In this document: piece by piece, positions 1 to 4,885 of the stretch | Layout of the letters: each line of letters begins with the position of its first letter | Position numbering within the stretch: position 1 is the stretch's first letter | Assembly: GCA_003644215.1 (NCBI GenBank) | Contig: QNBU01000070.1 | Span: 1 to 6,409, forward strand | Origin: Planctomycetota bacterium | GTDB lineage: Bacteria > Planctomycetota > Phycisphaerae > Sedimentisphaerales > Anaerohalosphaeraceae | Reading direction: 5' to 3' | DNA: 6,409 nucleotides | Position numbers and translations under genes: made by a program | Notes under the pieces: model-generated | What the model was told of the DNA's origin: nothing | Seen by the model: only the letters and a program-made list of their open reading frames with translations | Database searches by the model: none

Positions 1-2
1 AA

Positions 3-146
3 CTACGGGATTTCGAGAAACCGGTGTTTATTGGGATGAAACAGATGTTTTTTTGTGAAGTTTTTTTGGAAAAAGCGAAAAATGCCAATTTTTCATTTGG
101 GGTGATTTTGGAGTTTGAACGGATGATAGCAGACAACAGGCAGTAA
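3..146 (+). CDS. Possible C-terminal tail of an upstream gene (partial, uncertain)
   Basis: A frame stays open from the left window edge for 47 codons and ends with TAA at 144-146. The residues are mixed hydrophobic and charged, ending in FERMIADNRQ, with no motif that I recognise. The stretch is AT-rich with two homopolymeric T runs, so part of the openness may be chance: a frame this short is not significant on its own. If real, it is the 3' end of a gene transcribed in the same direction as the kinase at 220, leaving a gap of 73 bases. The alternative is simply noncoding leader DNA of the kinase gene. I cannot name a function. Confidence 0.2.
   Translation, partial: LRDFEKPVFIGMKQMFFCEVFLEKAKNANFSFGVILEFERMIADNRQ
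77..94. repeat. Perfect 7-bp inverted repeat (GAAAAAT/ATTTTTC)
   Basis: GAAAAAT at 77-83 and ATTTTTC at 88-94 are perfectly complementary around a 4-base spacer GCCA. It lies 126 bases upstream of the kinase start in AT-rich DNA. It could be a protein-binding site or a weak hairpin, but no T run follows, so it is not a standard terminator, and in AT-rich DNA such repeats arise by chance. No convincing -35/-10 pair was found between here and position 219. Confidence 0.35.
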
Positions 147-219
147 GTCACGCCGCTGTGAACACGTTCTGAGCCGGGTTGTTATTGAAACCAGAGATCG
201 CAGAGCCGCTGGTTCGATC

Positions 220-2559
220 ATGATCTGTTACGGCATTGTTGCCTATATGATATTTTTCTTGTTAAAACAGTACAAAATCGGTATGCTTAATCTTATGGGC
301 GAGAATAGATACACAACATTCTTCACCAACTCCACCGATGCCATGTTCATCATCGAGGATTACCGCTTTGTTGACTGCAATACCTCGGCGATGGCGATGC
401 TCGGCTGTGGCGGCAAGGAGGAAATGATCAATCTGCATCCCTGGCAGTTATCACCTGAGTTTCAGGGCGATGGTAAAAAATCCTACGGCAAAGCGGTAGA
501 AATGATGGATGTCGCCTACGCCCATGGCAGTCATTGTTTCAAGTGGGACCACCGGCGAAAGAATGGGCAGGTCTTTCCTGTTGAGGTGTCGCTTACCGAT
601 GTTTCGCAGAATGGCAAAAAAGTGCTTTACGCCGTCTGGCGGGATATTAGCTGTCGCAAGCCGCCCGAAAAGGAGTTGTTCGCCGCAAAGGATGGACTGG
701 AAACAGTGCTGGACGCCCTTGCCGACGGCGTTGTCATGATCGAAATTGAAAGCGGCAAAGTTGTCTATTGCAATCATCGTTTTTGTCAAATGCTTGGCTA
801 TAGTGCGAGCGAAATCGGCCATCTTACCTACACGGCATTTCATCCTGAGCCGGATTTGACCTATGTGATCGAACAGTTCGAAAAGCAAATGAAAAATGAA
901 TTAACACTTGCCCAAAAGATTCCGGTCAAACGAAAAGACGGTAGTATTTTTTACGCTGACATTAACGCAAGTCCAGTAGAATTGGGTACGACAAGATGGA
1001 TGCTTGGTGTTTTCAGGGATATGACTGAAAACAAGCAACTGACAGATGAGATTGCACAACAAAGACACACGCTTGGCGAACGCGTAAAAGAATTACAATG
1101 TTTGTATGGTATTACAGAAATTATCGGGACACCGGACATCTCGTTCCAGGAGGTACTTCAAAAAAGTGTTGCGATTATGCCTTCGGCGTGGCAGTACCCC
1201 GAAGATACCTGTGCAAGAATAACTTTTGAGAAGGAGGTGTATAAAACAAACGCCTTTAAGACGACCAAATGGTCTCAGGTTGCTGATATTTATGTATTTG
1301 GAGAAAAATCCGGAACGGTTGAGATTTGCTATCTTGAGGGGAAAAGGGGTGCTGATGAAGGCCCGTTTCTGAAAGAAGAGAGGGCTTTAATCGAGTCAAT
1401 CGCTGTAAAATTGGGATCTGCTATCGAACGAAAGCAATTTGAGGAGCTTCTCAAAGAAAAGCGGGAGCAACTGGAACTTATCTTCAAGCATAGTTCTGAC
1501 GGAATAAATATAGCGGAGTTCGATCTGCAATCGCGAAAAAGGCGTCTTGTCATGGCCAATGACCGATATGTTCAAATGTCTGGGCGTTCCAGAAAAGACC
1601 TGATGGAAGTTGAGAGTTTGGATGATTTTGTTACTTATCCCGCAGTGACTGATCTTTATCATCGGCAGGGTTGCTTTGTTGAGGAATCAAGAACTTGTTC
1701 CGGGGTCGCTTCGTGGATACGGGCCGACGGGAAAGAAAATTACTACGAGTGGACCGCATCGCCGTTTGAACATGAGGGTAAAAAATATATCATTGGGATA
1801 GACAGGGATGTTACTCAGCAAAAACAGGCCGCGGCGGAAATAAAGACCCATCATGACAAAATGCTGCATCTCGAACGGCTTTCCTCGATTGGTATGCTTA
1901 CGGCGGGTATCGCCCATCAGTTGAGCCAGCCGTTAACGGTGGCCCATATGCTTCTGCAGGAGACACTGGAAAACTGCAAGAGCCATAAAATAGAATCCTG
2001 CCATGACGCAATGGAAGACCTGGCGGAAGTCCTCCACGAGCTTTCCAATGTTACGGATATCTGTCAGCAGTTACGCGAATACTCCCATACCGCATCGACG
2101 GCGGTTGAAACAGTCAACCTCTCAGAGGTTCTCATCAAAATAATAAAAGTCCTGAGCAGCAATGCCCAGCTATCAAAAATAAAAATGACGGCCGGCACGA
2201 TTGATTCAGGGCTAAGCATAGAGGCACACAAGGGAGATGTCGAGCAGGTGCTTTTTATTTTGATCCAGAATGCGATACAGGCCGCCGACGGAAAAAAATG
2301 GAGGGAATTGGTAATCAGCAGCGCACTCATAGACCCGTGTGTCCAATTAACCTTTAGGGATAATTGCGGCGGCATTAAACAGGCAGACCTAAAGAGGATA
2401 TTTGACCCGTTCTTTACCACCAAGCCCAGAGAGATCGGGACCGGCCTTGGACTGCCCATTGCCAAGCGCATCCTTGACCGATTGCAGGGAACCATAAGCG
2501 TCGATAGTAAACCGGGAAAAGACACCCTGTTTACGGTTGTGTTCCCGACCAAACTGTAA
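220..2559 (+). CDS. Multi-PAS sensor histidine kinase
   Basis: Sensor kinase that would autophosphorylate on histidine and pass phosphate to a response regulator, most likely the FixJ-type protein encoded 20 bases downstream. Visible order: short hydrophobic stretch (about residues 2-16), PAS (about 30-145, with the typical FKWDHRRKNG and FPVEVSL segments), PAS (161-272), GAF-like module (284-405, containing KELQCLYGITEI and AWQYPE), PAS (417-535), HisKA-like dimerisation region (548-622) and HATPase_c (670-777). Kinase boxes: H566 in AHQLSQPL, N box around N684, G1 as DNCGG (714-718), F box FDPFF (728-732), G2 as GTGLGL (740-745). All ATP-binding boxes are intact. The residue after H566 is Gln instead of the usual Glu/Asp. 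No receiver domain is fused. The start at 220 lacks a clear Shine-Dalgarno; the in-frame ATGs at 283 and 295 would remove the hydrophobic segment and give a soluble protein. The frame is open back to 130 but has no ATG, GTG or TTG there. The ligand is unknown. Confidence 0.93.
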   Translation: MICYGIVAYMIFFLLKQYKIGMLNLMGENRYTTFFTNSTDAMFIIEDYRFVDCNTSAMAMLGCGGKEEMINLHPWQLSPEFQGDGKKSYGKAVEMMDVAYAHGSHCFKWDHRRKNGQVFPVEVSLTDVSQNGKKVLYAVWRDISCRKPPEKELFAAKDGLETVLDALADGVVMIEIESGKVVYCNHRFCQMLGYSASEIGHLTYTAFHPEPDLTYVIEQFEKQMKNELTLAQKIPVKRKDGSIFYADINASPVELGTTRWMLGVFRDMTENKQLTDEIAQQRHTLGERVKELQCLYGITEIIGTPDISFQEVLQKSVAIMPSAWQYPEDTCARITFEKEVYKTNAFKTTKWSQVADIYVFGEKSGTVEICYLEGKRGADEGPFLKEERALIESIAVKLGSAIERKQFEELLKEKREQLELIFKHSSDGINIAEFDLQSRKRRLVMANDRYVQMSGRSRKDLMEVESLDDFVTYPAVTDLYHRQGCFVEESRTCSGVASWIRADGKENYYEWTASPFEHEGKKYIIGIDRDVTQQKQAAAEIKTHHDKMLHLERLSSIGMLTAGIAHQLSQPLTVAHMLLQETLENCKSHKIESCHDAMEDLAEVLHELSNVTDICQQLREYSHTASTAVETVNLSEVLIKIIKVLSSNAQLSKIKMTAGTIDSGLSIEAHKGDVEQVLFILIQNAIQAADGKKWRELVISSALIDPCVQLTFRDNCGGIKQADLKRIFDPFFTTKPREIGTGLGLPIAKRILDRLQGTISVDSKPGKDTLFTVVFPTKL

Positions 2560-2579
2560 CCATTTATGGGGTATATGCT

Positions 2580-3170
2580 ATGCAGAATCGACCCAAGCAC
2601 CTATTTATCGTTGATGATGAGCCGAGAATTCGTAAGGTCTTAAAACGAATTCTTGAAAATCAGGATTATCAGGTAACCTGCTTTTCAAACGCGGCCGAAT
2701 GCCTTGCATCCCTGCCGGATCAAGAGGTGGACTGTCTCGTTACGGATGTGAATATGCCTGAAATGAACGGTGTGGAGTTGCTCAAAGAAACGAAAAAGAT
2801 GTCCCCTGAACTGCCGGTATTGATCATCACCGGATATGGTAATGTTGACCTTGCTTTGCGGTGTATGCAGGCCGGAGCGGCGGATTTTATCGAAAAACCG
2901 CTGGACAAGGATGTGTTTCTTTCATTGATCCAGTCCATCTTAAGCAAAACAGACTGTATTGCCCCCTGGGTTCTGGAAAAGCTTTCGAGAGTTGAGTCAG
3001 AAGTGTTGGGGATGATTCTTTCGGGTAAATCCTCTGCGGGGATTGCATATCTGCGCGGGTGTTCAAAGAGAACGGTTGAAGACCATCGCTATAAGATTAT
3101 GAAAAAGCTTGGGGTCAAAAACATAATCGAACTGGTGCAAATCGCGCTGGTTATCGATGAAGACGACTAA
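2580..3170 (+). CDS. FixJ-type response regulator (REC + LuxR HTH), first of a pair
   Basis: Cytoplasmic DNA-binding response regulator of 196 residues, a usual length for the FixJ/NarL-like class. The receiver domain (about 7-122) has the acidic pair D12/D13, phosphoacceptor D56 in VTDVNMP, switch residue T84 in IITG and K106 in EKP, so every catalytic residue is present. The C-terminal LuxR/GerE helix-turn-helix (about 135-190) shows ESEVL and, in the recognition helix, SKRTVEDHR followed by KIMKKLGV. The ATG at 2580 has GGGG at 2568-2571 as a possible ribosome site eight bases upstream. The gene follows the kinase by 20 bases with no terminator between, so the two are probably one transcription unit and a cognate pair. 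It is clearly homologous to the regulator at 3317-3925 over its whole length. Target genes cannot be read from the sequence. Confidence 0.93.
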   Translation: MQNRPKHLFIVDDEPRIRKVLKRILENQDYQVTCFSNAAECLASLPDQEVDCLVTDVNMPEMNGVELLKETKKMSPELPVLIITGYGNVDLALRCMQAGAADFIEKPLDKDVFLSLIQSILSKTDCIAPWVLEKLSRVESEVLGMILSGKSSAGIAYLRGCSKRTVEDHRYKIMKKLGVKNIIELVQIALVIDEDD

Positions 3171-3174
3171 TCTT

Positions 3175-3203
3175 GCCCACCCTTGTTTGAGGGGCCATTT
3201 TTT
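3175..3203 (+). terminator. Weak candidate intrinsic terminator after the first regulator
   Basis: Just past the stop codon, CCCT (3180-3183) can pair with AGGG (3190-3193), or GCCC (3175-3178) with GGGC (3192-3195). Six T residues follow at 3198-3203. The stems are only four base pairs, so the hairpin is weak; read-through into the second regulator is quite possible. The T run and position support a terminator, the stem strength does not. Confidence 0.3.
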
Positions 3204-3235
3204 ACATTTATCCTCATAATCCGTATATACCACGA

Positions 3236-3263
3236 TTGCAACCCTTTTCAGGTATGCTACTAT
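3236..3263 (+). promoter_or_regulatory. Candidate sigma70-type promoter for the second regulator
   Basis: TTGCAA at 3236-3241 resembles a -35 element, and TACTAT at 3258-3263 resembles a -10 element with a 16-base spacer. TATAAA at 3261-3266 is an alternative -10, with a less favourable 19-base spacer. Transcription would begin near 3270, leaving a leader of about 45-50 bases before the ATG at 3317. Its placement in the 146-base gap suggests that the second regulator can be expressed independently of the kinase. This rests on consensus matching by eye only. Confidence 0.35.
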
Positions 3264-3270
3264 AAAAGGG
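3242..3270. repeat. 7-bp inverted repeat flanking the candidate -10 region
   Basis: CCCTTTT at 3242-3248 and AAAAGGG at 3264-3270 are perfect inverted copies separated by 15 bases. The pair brackets the promoter-like TACTAT/TATAAA element, which is where an operator for a dimeric regulator could sit. It could equally fold as a hairpin in any read-through transcript from the kinase operon. Confidence 0.4.
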
Positions 3271-3286
3271 CTGTTTCGTTAAACAG
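3271..3286. repeat. Operator-like palindrome CTGTTT-N4-AAACAG
   Basis: CTGTTT (3271-3276) and AAACAG (3281-3286) are perfect inverted copies around the spacer CGTT. The element starts exactly where the preceding 29-base inverted repeat ends, and lies 30 bases upstream of the second regulator's start codon. It may be a binding site for one of the two regulators (autoregulation), or a small leader hairpin. No second intact copy was found in the other intergenic regions of this window. Confidence 0.4.
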
Positions 3287-3298
3287 GATACTTAGATT

Positions 3299-3314
3299 AG
3301 GGAGCAAATACTCC
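3299..3314 (+). promoter_or_regulatory. Ribosome-binding site of the second regulator, possibly self-paired
   Basis: AGGGAG at 3299-3304 is the best Shine-Dalgarno in this part of the window, but it lies 12 bases from the ATG at 3317, longer than usual. GGAG (3301-3304) is complementary to CTCC (3311-3314) around a six-base loop. Pairing would hide the site but would also bring it closer to the start codon. A four-pair stem is marginal. Confidence 0.45.
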
Positions 3315-3316
3315 AA

Positions 3317-3925
3317 ATGGCTGTCAATTCCGTAAAAAAGGTAGTGTTTTTTGTCGATGATAACGAGCAGATTTGCTCGGCGACCGAAAAACTTCTGGCA
3401 AGGGGCCAGTACGCGGTTAAAACTTTTTTTACCGCGGAGGCGTGCTATAAATCGCTTTCAACAGAGCGGTGCGATTTGCTGATTGTTGATATGGTACTGC
3501 CAGGATTAGACGGAATTGAACTGATCAAAAAAACAAGGGGAATAAGGCCAGAGTTGCTATCGATTGTGATCACCGGTTTTGGCAGTGTTCCGTCGGCTGT
3601 CAGGGCTATAAAAGCCGGGGCGACACATTTTATCGAGAAACCTTTGAATGCTGACAACTTCCTCCGCACTGTTGATGAGGTGCTGGAGCAAAAAAAACAT
3701 ACGGTTGTCTTTGACAAAATAAACAAACCGATAAGTCCGGCCGAAAAAAGGGTTTTGAAGCGGGTGCTGAGAGGCAGCAGCAATAAGTTGATTGCCGAAC
3801 AATTAAATCTTTCGGTCCGGACCGTCGAAGACCACCGCAGTAAGATCATGCTTAAACTCGGTGTTGATAATGTGGTTGACCTGGTTAAAATGACCGCTAT
3901 GATGGATATGGACAGCAACGAATAA
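3317..3925 (+). CDS. FixJ-type response regulator (REC + LuxR HTH), second of a pair
   Basis: A 202-residue cytoplasmic response regulator with the same architecture as its upstream neighbour. Receiver (about 8-125): acidic pair D14/D15, phosphoacceptor D58 in IVDMVLP, T86 in VITG, K108 in EKP, all intact. LuxR/GerE helix-turn-helix (about 139-195): PAEKRVL, then SNKLIAEQLNLS, then RTVEDHRSKIM and KLGV. It shares with the first regulator the blocks GxELxKxT, ITGxG, KPL and an almost identical recognition helix (RTVEDHR), so the two may bind related DNA sites. They differ mostly in the linker (about 124-138) and in receiver surface residues, which could alter kinase preference. The preceding 146-base gap with its promoter-like element suggests separate control. 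The ATG at 3317 is supported by the AGGGAG upstream. It is probably a second output of the same kinase, or of a kinase elsewhere. Confidence 0.93.
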   Translation: MAVNSVKKVVFFVDDNEQICSATEKLLARGQYAVKTFFTAEACYKSLSTERCDLLIVDMVLPGLDGIELIKKTRGIRPELLSIVITGFGSVPSAVRAIKAGATHFIEKPLNADNFLRTVDEVLEQKKHTVVFDKINKPISPAEKRVLKRVLRGSSNKLIAEQLNLSVRTVEDHRSKIMLKLGVDNVVDLVKMTAMMDMDSNE

Positions 3926-3959
3926 CAGGCGCGGCAAGTTTTATCAGCGCGGGCATAGC

Positions 3960-3985
3960 CCACCTTTGCTACTGGTGGATTTTTT
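3960..3985 (+). terminator. Intrinsic terminator of the second regulator
   Basis: CCACC (3960-3964) pairs with GGTGG (3974-3978) around a nine-base loop and is followed by A and then six T at 3980-3985, the standard layout for plus-strand termination. It lies 35 bases past the stop codon. An overlapping hairpin, GGGC-ATA-GCCC at 3951-3961, competes for the same C residues. On the minus strand the same stem lacks a U run, so it is less likely to end the converging PEP-CTERM transcript. Confidence 0.55.
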
Positions 3986-4011
3986 GTCAGGATGACTCGA
4001 TCCCATCTAAA

Positions 4012-4614
4012 TTACCTTTCAAACTGAAGCAGCAGTCCGCCTATTCCCAGCAGAAACATCGTTGCTGGTTCGGGGATAAAGCCGAAATTGTCGATATTAA
4101 AGTTTCCGTTGCCGCGGGCAAGTTCGGTGCCGAAAAAGACACCCACTTCGTCAGGGACCTCGGTTACATAGCCCAATGAGTTACTGCTGCCGCTGGGCCA
4201 GAGGGTAAAGTTGGATTGATTGATATCGAACTGATGCGTTGTCCATTCTGCATCGGGACGGATGTTCCACGCCTGGCTAATGTAATAGGTGTTCCCGCGT
4301 CCGATATAAAGCTGTGCTGTCCCATGAATACTGCCGGAGCCGTCTATTCGGGTGTCCACTGTCATTGTCGCGCCGGTAACATCGCCGAATCCGGATGTGT
4401 TTTGAGTCCACACCTTATAAAGGTTGCTTAACGGGCCGCTGAGATGCACACCGGGATTTCCGCCATCATCAGACCACAACGCATTTCCGGAGGTGGTGCT
4501 TAGTCCATACCCGTAGTTCCAGTCCTCGCTGCCGCCGTCGAATGTTTCCACCCCGGCGAAAGCCAGAGTCGTTAATCCGCAGCACAGCATCGTCAACAAT
4601 ACTAATTTTCTCAT
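4012..4614 (-). CDS. Secreted PEP-CTERM sorting-domain protein
   Basis: A 200-residue exported protein of unknown function. The N-terminus is a signal peptide: MRK, hydrophobic core (4-18), and a likely signal peptidase cleavage after AFA (residue 20). The mature part (21-178) is rich in Gly, Ser, Asn, Asp and aromatic residues with alternating beta-type patterns (FDGGSEDWNYG, AQLYIGRG, FNIDNFGF), which fits a single beta-sandwich of the kind common in carbohydrate-binding or surface proteins. I cannot assign a named domain. The C-terminus has the PEP-CTERM signal: PEP at 181-183, a hydrophobic helix (about 184-197), then a short tail. In this family the signal is recognised by an exosortase (EpsH/XrtA type) at the inner membrane, linked to extracellular polysaccharide. 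The tail is QFER rather than the usual Arg/Lys cluster. The start has GGGA nine bases upstream. No exosortase gene is in the window. It is monocistronic: a terminator separates it from the hydrogenase genes upstream. Confidence 0.88.
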   Translation of the reverse strand: MRKLVLLTMLCCGLTTLAFAGVETFDGGSEDWNYGYGLSTTSGNALWSDDGGNPGVHLSGPLSNLYKVWTQNTSGFGDVTGATMTVDTRIDGSGSIHGTAQLYIGRGNTYYISQAWNIRPDAEWTTHQFDINQSNFTLWPSGSSNSLGYVTEVPDEVGVFFGTELARGNGNFNIDNFGFIPEPATMFLLGIGGLLLQFER

Positions 4615-4773
4615 TTTCTTTTATCCCAAAAAGCGGCAATCCATTTCCTTGTGGGTTGTCAAAGAGTGGTAATCTGCACCTCTCCTGTCCCCTGTCTTTG
4701 GGTTTTTCGGGAAGTTGAGTGTGTGGCTTAATTTGAAAACATGGCTTTTTTAGAAAATGCTGCCAAAGGGAAT

Positions 4774-4802
4774 AAAAAAAGCCCCGGTTTTTGACCGGGG
4801 CT
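4774..4802 (-). terminator. Strong intrinsic terminator of the hydrogenase operon
   Basis: Read on the minus strand, AGCCCCGGT (4802-4794) and ACCGGGGCT (4788-4780) form a perfect nine-pair, GC-rich stem around a five-base loop, followed by a U run (4780-4774). It sits about 84 bases downstream of the large-subunit stop codon and upstream of the PEP-CTERM gene, so it should insulate the two. Confidence 0.9.
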
Positions 4803-4839
4803 TGGGGTGTTATCATTTGGGCGGCTTTGGCATATCTCA

Positions 4840-4864
4840 CACGGCCAAGCAGAGCTTGACCGTG
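4840..4864 (-). other. Stable hairpin in the 3' untranslated region of the hydrogenase mRNA
   Basis: On the minus strand CACGGTCAAGC (4864-4854) and GCTTGGCCGTG (4850-4840) pair over eleven positions around the three-base loop TCT. One pair (4859/4845) is a G-U wobble on the minus-strand RNA but would be an A-C mismatch on the plus strand, so the fold favours minus-strand RNA. It starts 21 bases after the large-subunit stop codon. No U run follows, so it is not itself an intrinsic terminator. Possible roles are 3' stabilisation of the mRNA or a processing site. Confidence 0.6.
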
Positions 4865-4885
4865 CCACCGGTTGGGTTGTTAAGG

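Noticed and set aside
216..225. GATCATGATC palindrome over the kinase start codon
   Set aside because: Ten-base palindromes made of GATC units arise easily, and it has no further symmetry or context to suggest an operator.
3445..3963. A 172-codon minus-strand frame opposite the second regulator
   Set aside because: It is a shadow of a well-supported response regulator; the Ser/Thr/Leu-rich translation is typical of an antisense frame.
4012..4614. PrsK/PrsR-type control of the PEP-CTERM gene by the adjacent two-component genes
   Set aside because: PrsR-type regulators have a sigma54-activation domain. Both regulators here have LuxR-type DNA-binding domains, and the kinase has a different sensor layout.
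4657..4662. Minus-strand TTGACA as a promoter -35 for the PEP-CTERM gene
   Set aside because: No acceptable -10 element lies 16-18 bases downstream. A sigma54 pattern (GG-N10-GC) was also sought; the nearest match is off by one base.
4469..4840. A 123-codon minus-strand frame between hydrogenase and PEP-CTERM genes
   Set aside because: It crosses the strong intrinsic terminator and overlaps the signal peptide region of the PEP-CTERM gene in another frame. The product looks random.
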